From assembly GCA_046048875.1 (NCBI GenBank), contig JBJOFG010000002.1:248001-312000 (forward strand): a stretch of 64,000 nucleotides of DNA, in the 5' to 3' direction. Position 1 is the stretch's first letter; each line of letters opens with the position of its first letter. Position numbers and translations under genes: made by a program. The notes beneath the pieces were generated by a model that did not search any database, was not told the origin of the DNA, and saw only the letters and a program-made list of their open reading frames with translations. This document shows, in pieces, positions 53,822 to 63,402 of this stretch. This DNA is from CAIZGX01 sp046048875. Lineage in GTDB: Bacteria; Bacteroidota; Bacteroidia; Flavobacteriales_D; Sanyastnellaceae.

Positions 53822-56800
53822 TTAGAGTTTGTAAGCAAAACTGACTAAGAAATTCGTGCCGTATCGGAAACGATCGAAATCGACGTATCCGCTTGGTAAG
53901 TCATACGACCTGCGAACTGGCGAGTTCAATATATCTCGAATGGTAATGCTTGCACTGTAGTGTTCACCTAACGATTTACTTATCTTGAAATCTAATAAAT
54001 GGCGTGGGATTTCATACACGTCTGGTCTTCCTTTCACCGCTCCTGCAATTACCAAGCGAGGGCCTTGTACATTGTAACTAATGGTAGCGGTTAAGCCCAA
54101 AGAATCGGAAGTATAAGATAGAATCGAATTGAACAAATAAGGTGCTTGTCCGAACATAGGACGATAAAGCGTATCTATGATTGTATACACTTTTATACCA
54201 TCTATAATTTGTAAATCTTTACGCACGAATTCAGCTTCAGATTTAACTAAAGTCAGATTGGCACGAAACTCGAAATTCTTTCCAAGTTGTTTCTTCCCTT
54301 CAATCTCAATTCCGCGAACTGTCGATTGCTCAATATTATCCCAAGTAATACCGGCACCTCCAAATCCCATTTCGATGTGATTGCGGAAATCTTTGTAAAA
54401 TACACTTGCAGAAACATTGTCACCATTTCCAAAATAAACTTCACCTCGAAAATCATAATTCGTGATTTCAACAATCTTCAAATCTGAATTTCCATAAATC
54501 AAAGTTCTAAATTCATTGTCATAGATTGCTGCATCACTTAATTCTCTGATACTAGGCCTAGCAAGAGACTTGCTATAATTCAATCGAAGATTACTCTGTG
54601 TTTCTTTCTTCGTTTTCAATTTATAGATTAGACTTCCACTTGGTAATAAATTCCACTGATCAAGAGACGCTGCATTCACTAAGGCAAATCCACCCACATT
54701 TTCTCTTCGAATATCATTTACACCATAACCCAATTCATAAAATGAATCTGCATCTGTAAAAATATCGGTATGCTCCATTCTTACACCACCAGAAAAACGC
54801 AACGATTGATTTATTTCGAAATCAATCAAACCATAAAGCGCATCGACATTGCTATTACCAAAACTGTGATTTCTTTCAAAATCAAAATCCATGTAATAGT
54901 AATCAAGAGTACCATTCTGAATAACAAACTTGTCTGGTTTTAAATAATTATTCAAATCTCCATCTAGCAAAGGCTCAACAACACCTTGATTTCCGTTAAA
55001 CAATCTATATTCATTGTTGTCAATCTTTCTATAATTCCGTTGAGTTGCAGCACCGAATTTAAACTTCCTTGCTACCCCTTCTATTTTTGATTTGATAGGT
55101 AATTCAAATCCGATTCTTCCGTCGAAAATATTCTCGTCTAAGAAGCGGTCATATCTGCGTATTCCTTCGCCTGCAGTTGGTGCAAACTCGTAACCGGTTA
55201 CAGTATTGTAATCTAAAAATCTCAAGTATTGAGTGGCCTTAAAATCGGGAGCAATACTGCTTCCGTCTGTGTATGATGCATTTACATCTAACTTCAATTT
55301 AAGCGAAGGAATATAGTGTTGCGAAGAATACTGATAAATCAATTGCTTGCGCTGCTCATAAAATATATTTTTGAAAATAGCCGCTTCCTGATTGACCAAA
55401 CCTTGAGGCATTTCTTCAAAACTGGCTACATCATTGTTACCAATTATATTCGGCATGAATAGCAAAGAAACCTTATTGTTCTTATTGAGTTTGTATGCCA
55501 AATTGATCAAGGCACTTATCGAATTTGTCTCGCGACTTATTATCGCATTGTCTTGTCTTTCGAATAAATAACCCAACGTTTCATCTCCGACGCGTTGAGA
55601 TATTCCATTAGGGTCATAGCGTACCGCAGACCCATACTTAAATCCGAAAATGAAACCCAACTCTTTTCCGAACAACGTTTTTTGATCTCCAATGCTGAAG
55701 CTCTGCGAAAAATTAATTGGTGCTCTGCGAAACCTCGTATTCCAATTGTTATTGAACCCATTGTTATAATCGGTTCCGTTTGGATTTATTAAATCAAAGG
55801 CTTGGGGTTTGTATGTGGAATTGTACTGAGCACGTGCATTTGCAAAAGCAGTCGGATCATTGAATTGTGCTGGCGATAAAAGTCCCAATTGGACCAAACC
55901 TAATCGGAAATAAGCATCGCCTTGCGCGTCTCCATCATTCCAACCGTGGATGCCTTGTTGGGCAAAATAATCACCCAATCCCAAAGCTACCATTTGCTGA
56001 TAAGTCGAAGGGTCGAGATTCGGAACTGTCAAGTTATCATTATCTCTAATTCGAAGCCCGTTGTCGAAGCCCAACCAATCGGTACTACTCCGGTCTGAAG
56101 TAATAAAATTTTTGAAAGTCGTTTGCGCATTGTAACCGAATTGAGACTCAATGTTTACTGCCAGTTTATCCGGATAATCCTTCGTCTCAACAGATATATA
56201 AGCACCCGCCCAATCACCCGGTAAATCGGCACTTTGCGTTTTAGAAATAACAATATTATCTACTAAACTCGAAGGGAATATATCTAGCTTAATGTTGTTG
56301 GTCAATGGATCCAGTGTGGGAATACGAGAACCGTTTAGAGTAGTACGCACATAGCGGTCACCAATACCACGGACTGTAATCAATCCTCCATTCGTTGAAA
56401 CTCCAGAAACACGTGCAATAGCATTCACCACATTCGCATCGCCCGTCTTTTTCATGACTTCAGCAGAAATGAAATCCAACGTTACAGCAGAATTCATTTT
56501 CATTTTTTCCATGTAACCGTCGTTCGCTTTTACACGCTTGGCAACGACATCCATGCCCTTCATAATACTTGCAGAACTGACAAGCGTGTATTCCTTATTA
56601 ATTGTATTTCCCCCGTTCAACTGAATTTTTTCTTCTAAGGTTTGATAACCCATGATGATAAAATTCAATGTGTAAATTTTGGAATCTGGCAGCTTCAAAG
56701 AAAATGCACCGTCGAAATCTGATTGTGTAATGACAGACTCATTCTCAACAGCACGAACGATCACGCCGTACATGTTTTCACCTTTTTCATCTGTAATTTT

Positions 56801-56881
56801 TCCTCTTAATGTTCCTTGCGCGTTTGAAGCAAGGACAGCTAGGAAAAGAAAAAGAACCGCAAAAAAGTTTTTCATGCCCAC
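53822..56881 (-). CDS. TonB-dependent receptor with carboxypeptidase-regulatory N-terminus
   Basis: 1019 residues. The signal peptide ends ASNAQG. Residues ~25-105 are the CarboxypepD_reg-like domain (GTLRGKITDEKGENMYGVIV). The plug (~115-225) contains GDANVVNAIARVSGVSTNGG, LITVRGIGDRYVRTTLNGS and LVDNIVISKTQSADLPGDWA. The barrel ends DRFRYGTNFLVSFAYKL. It imports a ligand across the outer membrane using TonB. No SusD-like partner is next to it; instead VEKYY-domain proteins lie on both sides, so they may replace SusD as the surface binding part (inference). The ligand is unknown. Confidence 0.9.
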   Translation of the reverse strand: MGMKNFFAVLFLFLAVLASNAQGTLRGKITDEKGENMYGVIVRAVENESVITQSDFDGAFSLKLPDSKIYTLNFIIMGYQTLEEKIQLNGGNTINKEYTLVSSASIMKGMDVVAKRVKANDGYMEKMKMNSAVTLDFISAEVMKKTGDANVVNAIARVSGVSTNGGLITVRGIGDRYVRTTLNGSRIPTLDPLTNNIKLDIFPSSLVDNIVISKTQSADLPGDWAGAYISVETKDYPDKLAVNIESQFGYNAQTTFKNFITSDRSSTDWLGFDNGLRIRDNDNLTVPNLDPSTYQQMVALGLGDYFAQQGIHGWNDGDAQGDAYFRLGLVQLGLLSPAQFNDPTAFANARAQYNSTYKPQAFDLINPNGTDYNNGFNNNWNTRFRRAPINFSQSFSIGDQKTLFGKELGFIFGFKYGSAVRYDPNGISQRVGDETLGYLFERQDNAIISRETNSISALINLAYKLNKNNKVSLLFMPNIIGNNDVASFEEMPQGLVNQEAAIFKNIFYEQRKQLIYQYSSQHYIPSLKLKLDVNASYTDGSSIAPDFKATQYLRFLDYNTVTGYEFAPTAGEGIRRYDRFLDENIFDGRIGFELPIKSKIEGVARKFKFGAATQRNYRKIDNNEYRLFNGNQGVVEPLLDGDLNNYLKPDKFVIQNGTLDYYYMDFDFERNHSFGNSNVDALYGLIDFEINQSLRFSGGVRMEHTDIFTDADSFYELGYGVNDIRRENVGGFALVNAASLDQWNLLPSGSLIYKLKTKKETQSNLRLNYSKSLARPSIRELSDAAIYDNEFRTLIYGNSDLKIVEITNYDFRGEVYFGNGDNVSASVFYKDFRNHIEMGFGGAGITWDNIEQSTVRGIEIEGKKQLGKNFEFRANLTLVKSEAEFVRKDLQIIDGIKVYTIIDTLYRPMFGQAPYLFNSILSYTSDSLGLTATISYNVQGPRLVIAGAVKGRPDVYEIPRHLLDFKISKSLGEHYSASITIRDILNSPVRRSYDLPSGYVDFDRFRYGTNFLVSFAYKL

Positions 56882-56895
56882 TCGTTTCTAGATTC

Positions 56896-57981
56896 TTATT
56901 TCTTAACAAATTTCAAGCTGTGAACTTGTCCTTTTCTTTCCAATTGAACGGTGTAGAAACCATTCGGTAAATTCGAAGTGTCAATGGTCTTCTTCGTGCT
57001 CCAATAAACCTCATTCAAAACCACGCGACCTGTCACATCGAAAATATTCATTGTTATTTTGTCCACCTGATTGTTAGACTGAATCAACGTCAATTCGTTT
57101 TCGCAAGGATTTGGGTACGCTGAAAACTCCACGTTAGAAACAACTCCCGTTGATTCCACTAAATCAATTACTGGTGGCAATGAAGTATAAATTAATGTTG
57201 TATCTACCAATTCTCCTGCTTGTGCAGAGTCTGGAACAAATATTTGGCTTTCACCAGCAACTGGAGTAGAAAGCTGCAAATTCAATCGGAAACTGAAAAC
57301 ACCATCTGTTGTAAACTGCCCCAACAATACGTGATTGCTTGGTGTTACTCCTTCCATTCCACCTAAGGCTGCAATAGCAGCACCATTCGTGGTGAAGTCG
57401 TTTCCAACGGATTGATCGAAAATATCTAGCTCTGTAGTAATTCCCAATACATTCGGAAGAATTGGAGTACCAGGCATTAATCCGTCTACCCCATCAATAC
57501 CTGTAATTGGCAATCCTGCCAAGGCATCGGTGCTCGCCAAAATACCTTGGTTGTTTCCAATGGTTCCATCGGTATCTTCTGTTTTTAAAACCCCGCACAA
57601 ACCGTTTGCAACACCACCAATGGTGAAATAAGAATCAATCAAAGTTGTGTTCTTCTTTGTGTTGTTTACGCTAGTCCCTTGATATACTTTGAATCCATAA
57701 TTCGGATCATTGTAAAAGGCTGTAGTCGTATTGACATTCATGGTATGCTGCGGAGACCCAAACAACTGTATCACTTTATAGCCCGGTAGTAAATTCGCAT
57801 AGACTCTGTAGGTAACTGACCCAACATGCAAGGGATACATTGCGCCGTTGTCACTGGCGTCTATTGAATCAGCAGCATCTGAAATGTAATATTTTTCAAC
57901 AACAATTCCCTCCAATCCAATTTGAGAGAACGCCATGTAAGAAGACATCAGCGATGCAATAAGTACTAAGCTTTTTTTCAT
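56896..57981 (-). CDS. T9SS-exported VEKYY-domain protein
   Basis: 361 residues. The signal peptide ends AFSQ. The VEKYY domain (~20-275) has GLEGIVVEKYYISDAADS, GSVTYRVYANLLPGY, TTTAFYNDPNYG, LIDSYFTIGGV, VLKTEDTDGTIGNNQGILA, and VLLGQFTTDGVFSFRLNL. It is the closest relative of the 1149-residue protein's N-terminus. A sorting domain ends it (SAYPNPCENELTLIQ, FDVTGRVV, GFYTVQLERK, LKFVKK). It starts 1 base after the stop of the previous family member and is followed by the receptor after 14 bases. Confidence 0.82.
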   Translation of the reverse strand: MKKSLVLIASLMSSYMAFSQIGLEGIVVEKYYISDAADSIDASDNGAMYPLHVGSVTYRVYANLLPGYKVIQLFGSPQHTMNVNTTTAFYNDPNYGFKVYQGTSVNNTKKNTTLIDSYFTIGGVANGLCGVLKTEDTDGTIGNNQGILASTDALAGLPITGIDGVDGLMPGTPILPNVLGITTELDIFDQSVGNDFTTNGAAIAALGGMEGVTPSNHVLLGQFTTDGVFSFRLNLQLSTPVAGESQIFVPDSAQAGELVDTTLIYTSLPPVIDLVESTGVVSNVEFSAYPNPCENELTLIQSNNQVDKITMNIFDVTGRVVLNEVYWSTKKTIDTSNLPNGFYTVQLERKGQVHSLKFVKK

Positions 57982-57982
57982 C

Positions 57983-58828
57983 TTATTTATTTTTATTTTT
58001 TTTATTCTTTTTACTGTCTGAATTGTATATCAAATCTGGGTGTGTCCATTCACCCTCTTCAGTCACTGGATTCTTAGCCACATACTTTTGAGAAGTACCA
58101 TTGGGTGCACCAATAAGAACATTCAACTCAAAGGATAAATTTCCTTTTGTAGTAAATTGACCAATAAGAACGCAATTCGACGAGAGTGAATCAGCTCCCA
58201 CAGAACCTTTTCCAAGACACGCCCAAGCGCCATTATCAGTGTATATTCTTTTTTCAGAAGTAGTAGTTCCGATAACCTTTGATAAGAAATCCATTTGAAA
58301 GAAAGTAGGAACAGGTAACACAGCAGAACGCTTCATGCCGTCAATTTCATAAAGCGGAACAAATTTCTTTTTGCCTTTGAAATAACCTTTTTCAAAAACA
58401 ATAAAATCATCACTTATCGTATCGTCGTATCCTTTCAAAATACCCAAATGCCCCTCAGCACATGCTCCGACAGAAAGCCAAGAATCAAGCAAAGCAATGT
58501 TCTTTTTATAGGTTCGCTCGGGAATGATATTCGGTTGAATATTTCCTGTTTCTAAGTGATTGTAAAAATTCTCGGAAGACTCAATAATTAGGGGATGATT
58601 TGGTGTTCCGTATGCCGCTTGAAAACGAAAGCCTGGTTTTAAATCGACGTATATCCGATAGGTTACGCTGCCTTCAGGCAAATCTCCACTGTACAATTTC
58701 CCTGCGTTGTCGGCCTCGGTTGAGACATAAAATTTCTCTACAATAATGCCCTCTAAACCATCTTGCGTGAAACCTTTAAAACCCAAGAGCAAGGCGAATA
58801 ATATTGTAGGAAATTTTAGTGTCTTCAT
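57983..58828 (-). CDS. VEKYY-domain exported protein without a T9SS tail
   Basis: 281 residues from ATG 58828 (MKTLKFPTILFALLLG); an in-frame TTG at 58849 is not needed. The signal peptide ends GFTQ. The whole mature protein is a single VEKYY domain (GLEGIIVEKFYVSTEAD, GSVTYRIYVDLKPGFRF, LLDSWLSVGACAEGHLGILK, CVLIGQFTTKGNLSFELN). It has no sorting domain; it ends in a Lys/Asn tail (DSKKNKKNKNK) read from A-rich codons and stops 1 base before the next gene, so no hidden tail remains. It is first in the six-gene operon and may stay in the periplasm. Confidence 0.8.
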   Translation of the reverse strand: MKTLKFPTILFALLLGFKGFTQDGLEGIIVEKFYVSTEADNAGKLYSGDLPEGSVTYRIYVDLKPGFRFQAAYGTPNHPLIIESSENFYNHLETGNIQPNIIPERTYKKNIALLDSWLSVGACAEGHLGILKGYDDTISDDFIVFEKGYFKGKKKFVPLYEIDGMKRSAVLPVPTFFQMDFLSKVIGTTTSEKRIYTDNGAWACLGKGSVGADSLSSNCVLIGQFTTKGNLSFELNVLIGAPNGTSQKYVAKNPVTEEGEWTHPDLIYNSDSKKNKKNKNK

Positions 58829-58942
58829 AACCCAATCAAACTTGTGCAAGATTAGTTTGCGAAGAGAAAATTGATATTAAAACAAGGTTATGATAAACGA
58901 AAACAATAACGCATTGTGTAACCGTATTGTTAAGAACGGAAA

Positions 58943-58961
58943 CGGCCTCATAGAGAGGCCG
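58943..58961 (-). terminator. Probable terminator of the 1421-residue gene
   Basis: CGGCCTC (58943-58949) pairs with GAGGCCG (58955-58961) around 5 bases, a GC-rich hairpin. On the minus strand it is followed by TTTCCGTTCTT, a weak T-tract. It is 22 bases after the stop of the long multidomain gene. Confidence 0.6.
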
Positions 58962-58982
58962 CTCACATCAATCAAATTTCAG

Positions 58983-61900
58983 TTATTGCTTTACGAATGT
59001 TTTACGAATTCCGCCAATTCGAACGATGTAGTATCCTGCGGTGAAACTTGATACATCAACAGTATTAATAGTTCCAAAAACACGCTCAGCCTGAACTAAC
59101 TCACCAATTCCGTTGTAAATCTCAATGTTCCTTTCATCCTGTTCAGTCCATGAAATGGTTAACTGATCCGAAGCTGGATTTGGGAATAAATTAAATGTGA
59201 AAGCAGATAACTCTCCGACACCCACATCGCTTGTATTTGGATTGCAATCGTCATCGATTCCGTTTTCCCAAATTTCTGTTGCTGCTGGGTTCACCAATTC
59301 GTTTGTATCGTCGCAATCCTCGCTGTTTGAGACAAATAATTCAGTAGGGTCGATACAAAAGTCTTGGGTATTATTCAAATCACCATAAGTATCTCCGTCG
59401 GCATCTGCGAAATAAGTTGCAAACGTCAAACCATTATCTACTTCTCCGTTGCAATCGTCATCAATGTCGTTACACACCTCAGAAGCTCCAGTATTTACCG
59501 AGAAGTTCATGTCGTTACAATCCAGAGAATTGTCCACATATCCCGCCGGTGTTGCACATGCAAATTCAACGAAATCATCCGTACCAAAACCATCTTGATC
59601 AAAATCGTAAAAGTAATTGCTGAACAACAACCCTTCATCGATTTGTCCGTTGCAATTCTCATCGGCATTATTACAAACTTCTGAAGCACTTTCATTAATC
59701 GAGAAATTTGCATCGTTACAATCGGTTGAGTTCGTTACATATCCCGCTGGCTGAACACATGTAATCGTCAGGGCATTCAAATCACCGAATCCATCGCCGT
59801 CAGCATCGAAATAAAAATTCTCATTCGCTATGGTTGTTACAACCAATGTATCTGAATCTTGACATCCGAGTGCATTGGTTCCAATCACTGCAATTTCTTC
59901 TGTCATATTTACAATTACACCATAGGTGTTGAAAACACCATTGCTCCATACATAGTCCGTTGCTCCAGTCGCATTGAATTCAACATATGTTCCTTCGCAA
60001 ACTGTAACATCGGCACCTGCGTATACAACAGGAAGTTCATTCACCTGAACATTCCACTCTTCTGTTGACTCGCAACCGAATTCATTGATTCCGACAACAG
60101 AGTACACTTCAGAAATCGTTGGTGTAATGGAAGAACCGTTCGGAAGAGTTCCATTCCAAACAAGACTTTCAGCACCTTGTGCACTCAATTGAATTTCATC
60201 TCCTAAACAAATTGAAGCATCTGCTGGAACAGTCAGAACGGGCAATGCATGAATGGTTACAACGATATCGCTGTATGAATGACTACATTGAAAATTGGAG
60301 TTTGAAACTTCTAAATGGTATACACCACTCTCAGTAGCAGAAATAGTGTCGGCGTTCATCATTCCAAAAGCCTGACCATCTTTGAACCACTGAGCACTAA
60401 CATCCGTACCCAATGTTGCGGACAATTCAATCGATTCTCCGAAGCAAGCCGAAGTACTCGCTGGAGTTGTAACAACCGCTGAAAGAGAGGCGCAAGTATT
60501 CGCTGCAAAAATTGATAAAGTGCTACTCACTTCATTCGCAAGAATTACAATGGCTTGTCCGTTTGGAGAATCCTCTGCCGATATGAAAATAATTCCTTCA
60601 GCACCCAAATCCGGGCCACTTCCAGCGAGCGTTCTGTTGTTTACGTATGTGACAAAAACTGGGGCATTTGGATTTTCCACATTGAAGACCATACATCCAC
60701 CCACGCGTTCTAATGCAATAAATGCATAGTGTATGCCGTCTATTTCTGCAACGGTTACTCCTTCTGGCTCCGGGCCTTTATCGTCACTTCTATTCTTAGA
60801 AATAGCAGCTCCTGCGGCATTTGAAGCATTAAAGTATGACGCAGTTAATGGAGAGTTTGCAGTAATTTTTTCAAACAAATCTTTTGAATCGAATACCAGC
60901 TCATTTGTCTCTGCATTGCGAATGGTGAACGAACGAGAGCCCATTACATGCAACTCATCGTAATCGCCATCTCCGTCTGTATCTCCTGAATATTTCAAGG
61001 CACTTAGTCTTCCTAAAAATCTATTGTTTCTTAAGATAGACGCCTGTGGAAATGCAACGGGATCAAGGTTATTAAAGACTGATGAAGAAATTCTATTGGC
61101 ATCTATTACAGAACCAAACTCTCTTGAATCACCTTCGTTCGCCATGAATACATATCCATTTCCATTTATGGTAGAATAAGAAATTGCATCGGGCATGTAT
61201 ACACCGCGAATAGGAATTCCAGATGTATTCAATATTGCACCACTTTGATCTGAAGCATCCAACGAGTTTCCAGATTCTTCAGAATAATCTGCAAATCCCA
61301 AAGGACGAATAGATTCAATGGTGTTCGTTAATAAATCAACAACCAAAATGGCATTGTTCTCTTGTAATGTTATGTATGCTTTGGTGTTGTCGTCTGAGAC
61401 AGCAACATATTCTGGTTCTAGATCTTGAGCAACCGTTGCTGAAGTTGAAAATATTCTTATACCCTGTGCACGAAGAGCTACTTCTTGTCCGTTGAATTGG
61501 GTCAATGAAATTTGCGTTGCATTTGCATTTGTCAGATTCGCAATACCTCCACTAATGTCTACAACAGTTATTGAACCTTCTGGGTCAATTGAGTAAGTAG
61601 AATTCGGCTCTCCTTCATTCGCTGTGATAACTTTCGTGTAATCCTTAGAGAATGTAATCATGTCAGGCATTGCGCCAGCAATTACTTCATTTACATAGAT
61701 ACCATCTGGATTGAAGAACACAATTTTCCCATTTTCTTGAGCATTCGAATTCTCGATTGCAACAGCTACAATTCCGTCATGAACGGCAATAGAATTAATA
61801 TTACCATACGGAGTCATATCAATTGAAGAAATCAAGACCGGAGCAGCAGGATTGGCAAAGTCTACAATATCCATCTTTGCAGCAACGCTGTTTGCAATGA

Positions 61901-63248
61901 ATAAGCGTTGCGTTAATCTGCAATGGGCAACGATTTCAGCAGAGTTGATACCAGAAGCTCCATTAGAAAAACTTGAAAGCAAATTCAAATTCAATTCGTT
62001 TGTTGAAGGGATGTCATTAACCTCATTGTCTTTAATGAATATAATTCTGTAGTTATTTGACGCATGAACAACCCCATTGCTTGACGAGAGAATTCTAACA
62101 ATTATACGTTCCGCATTTTCAATCACCGAATCATCAATGATGGAAACCGAATGATTCACTACTCCGTTCGTAAGTGGCTCAATTACTAAAGAGTCTATCC
62201 ACGTAAAATCAGAACCGACAGTAGCATTGGAATAAACAGAAAGTTCAAATTGAACATTAATAGGTAATGCATTTGCGTTCGTCACAGATACAGGAATTGA
62301 AACCAAGCCCGCGTTTTCATTTACTTGAATGAAATTGGAAGCCGATGCAATACTTATTTCCGCTTGAGGACAGCCAACGTTAATTAACCCATCGCAGTTA
62401 TCGTCAATTAAATTCAAACAATTCTCAGATGCTCCAGGAGAAATGGCCGCAGCGTTGTCGTCACAATCTGTGTTTGAAAGAACGAAACCGATTACCGCTG
62501 AACAGCTTACAACAGAAGAATCTAAAGTTCCATAACCATCTGCATCTTGGTCAAGGTAATATGTTTGACCGTATGTGCATGAATTATCATTTGTTGTAGC
62601 TGAAGAATTGTAATTACAAGCTACAGCGTCCATACATCCTGAGACTGGATTCAAGGGTTGAATAGATGTTCTTGGAGAACCAACATTCATTGCTGCATCG
62701 GCACTATTTACAGTTACTTGACTTTGAATTGTTCCTAAGACACTCACTAATCCAACATTGGCAGCACCTACATACATCGGATCGAAGTTTCCTGCAATAT
62801 CATAACCCCAATAAAAAGAGGATCCTGCTGTTGCAGCGCCAAAACTTACGCGCCAAACTTCTGTTCCGCTAGCATTAAAAACAATTACCCCATCTCCCGA
62901 AGAAGAAAGACCAATTCCACTACCCGTATAAGTTCCTACTTGGACAGTCTCTGCCAAACCCCAGAACGTTCTGAACGTCGAAGCATATGCAGCACTGGCG
63001 TTCTCACAAAACATTACTCGCTCATTTGGAGCAATGGATGTGACTCCATTCAACAAAACAGACGTTGCAAAATTGAACGAATTATCGTCCACCTTCCAGC
63101 CCGTAATATCAATAGCTGTGCTCCCGTAATTCGTCAATTCGAACCAATCAGATGTTCCACCGCTCGACATCACTTCAGTAATACGAACTTGCGATTGAAG
63201 AGATAAGGAGCATACCAACAGAAGTAACCCCAATAAAAACTTTTTCAT
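58983..63248 (-). CDS. T9SS multidomain protein: lamin-tail, choice-of-anchor I, MopE-type metal motifs
   Basis: 1421 residues from ATG 63248 (MKKFLLGLLLLVCSLSLQSQ). Order: lamin-tail domain (~22-175: RITEVMSSGGTSDWFELTN); Cys motif GCMDAVACNYNSSA (~205); a MopE-type metal motif (DQDADGYGTLDSS, CLNLIDDNCDG); a Calx-beta-like domain (~295-400); a choice-of-anchor I propeller-like domain (~410-915: AGAMPDMITFSKDYTKVITA, NEGDSREFGSVID); three Ig-like segments (~920-1165); three more MopE motifs (DADGDGFGDLN, CNNADENCNG and repeats); and a T9SS sorting domain (NLFPNPASDQLTI ... FVKQ). Choice-of-anchor I proteins are sometimes annotated as phosphatase-like; no catalytic evidence is visible here. 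Confidence 0.85.
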   Translation of the reverse strand: MKKFLLGLLLLVCSLSLQSQVRITEVMSSGGTSDWFELTNYGSTAIDITGWKVDDNSFNFATSVLLNGVTSIAPNERVMFCENASAAYASTFRTFWGLAETVQVGTYTGSGIGLSSSGDGVIVFNASGTEVWRVSFGAATAGSSFYWGYDIAGNFDPMYVGAANVGLVSVLGTIQSQVTVNSADAAMNVGSPRTSIQPLNPVSGCMDAVACNYNSSATTNDNSCTYGQTYYLDQDADGYGTLDSSVVSCSAVIGFVLSNTDCDDNAAAISPGASENCLNLIDDNCDGLINVGCPQAEISIASASNFIQVNENAGLVSIPVSVTNANALPINVQFELSVYSNATVGSDFTWIDSLVIEPLTNGVVNHSVSIIDDSVIENAERIIVRILSSSNGVVHASNNYRIIFIKDNEVNDIPSTNELNLNLLSSFSNGASGINSAEIVAHCRLTQRLFIANSVAAKMDIVDFANPAAPVLISSIDMTPYGNINSIAVHDGIVAVAIENSNAQENGKIVFFNPDGIYVNEVIAGAMPDMITFSKDYTKVITANEGEPNSTYSIDPEGSITVVDISGGIANLTNANATQISLTQFNGQEVALRAQGIRIFSTSATVAQDLEPEYVAVSDDNTKAYITLQENNAILVVDLLTNTIESIRPLGFADYSEESGNSLDASDQSGAILNTSGIPIRGVYMPDAISYSTINGNGYVFMANEGDSREFGSVIDANRISSSVFNNLDPVAFPQASILRNNRFLGRLSALKYSGDTDGDGDYDELHVMGSRSFTIRNAETNELVFDSKDLFEKITANSPLTASYFNASNAAGAAISKNRSDDKGPEPEGVTVAEIDGIHYAFIALERVGGCMVFNVENPNAPVFVTYVNNRTLAGSGPDLGAEGIIFISAEDSPNGQAIVILANEVSSTLSIFAANTCASLSAVVTTPASTSACFGESIELSATLGTDVSAQWFKDGQAFGMMNADTISATESGVYHLEVSNSNFQCSHSYSDIVVTIHALPVLTVPADASICLGDEIQLSAQGAESLVWNGTLPNGSSITPTISEVYSVVGINEFGCESTEEWNVQVNELPVVYAGADVTVCEGTYVEFNATGATDYVWSNGVFNTYGVIVNMTEEIAVIGTNALGCQDSDTLVVTTIANENFYFDADGDGFGDLNALTITCVQPAGYVTNSTDCNDANFSINESASEVCNNADENCNGQIDEGLLFSNYFYDFDQDGFGTDDFVEFACATPAGYVDNSLDCNDMNFSVNTGASEVCNDIDDDCNGEVDNGLTFATYFADADGDTYGDLNNTQDFCIDPTELFVSNSEDCDDTNELVNPAATEIWENGIDDDCNPNTSDVGVGELSAFTFNLFPNPASDQLTISWTEQDERNIEIYNGIGELVQAERVFGTINTVDVSSFTAGYYIVRIGGIRKTFVKQ

Positions 63249-63402
63249 GTGAATGATTTTTGTGCAAATCACCACACACCTTGCTATTAAGAAATTAACT
63301 GAAGATAAACGTTACGTCAATTACAACCGACTACTTGTTAATTCAATGTTCAATATGAAAATTCTACGTTATAAAATTGTGCGCGTATCGTTAAGAAAAA
63401 AA

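Noticed and set aside
57983..58020. Possible frameshift in the A/T-rich 3' end of the tail-less VEKYY gene
   Set aside because: The next gene's start follows 1 base after the stop, so no room exists for a lost sorting domain.
41846..58828. Linking the VEKYY operon to phosphate metabolism through the nearby ppk-ppx genes
   Set aside because: The ppk operon has its own promoter and lies past several other genes; adjacency alone is too weak.
43968..63248. Exported-protein block as a recent mobile island
   Set aside because: There are no integrase, insertion sequence or flanking direct repeats; the tRNA at 63403 has no partial copy that I could see at the other end.
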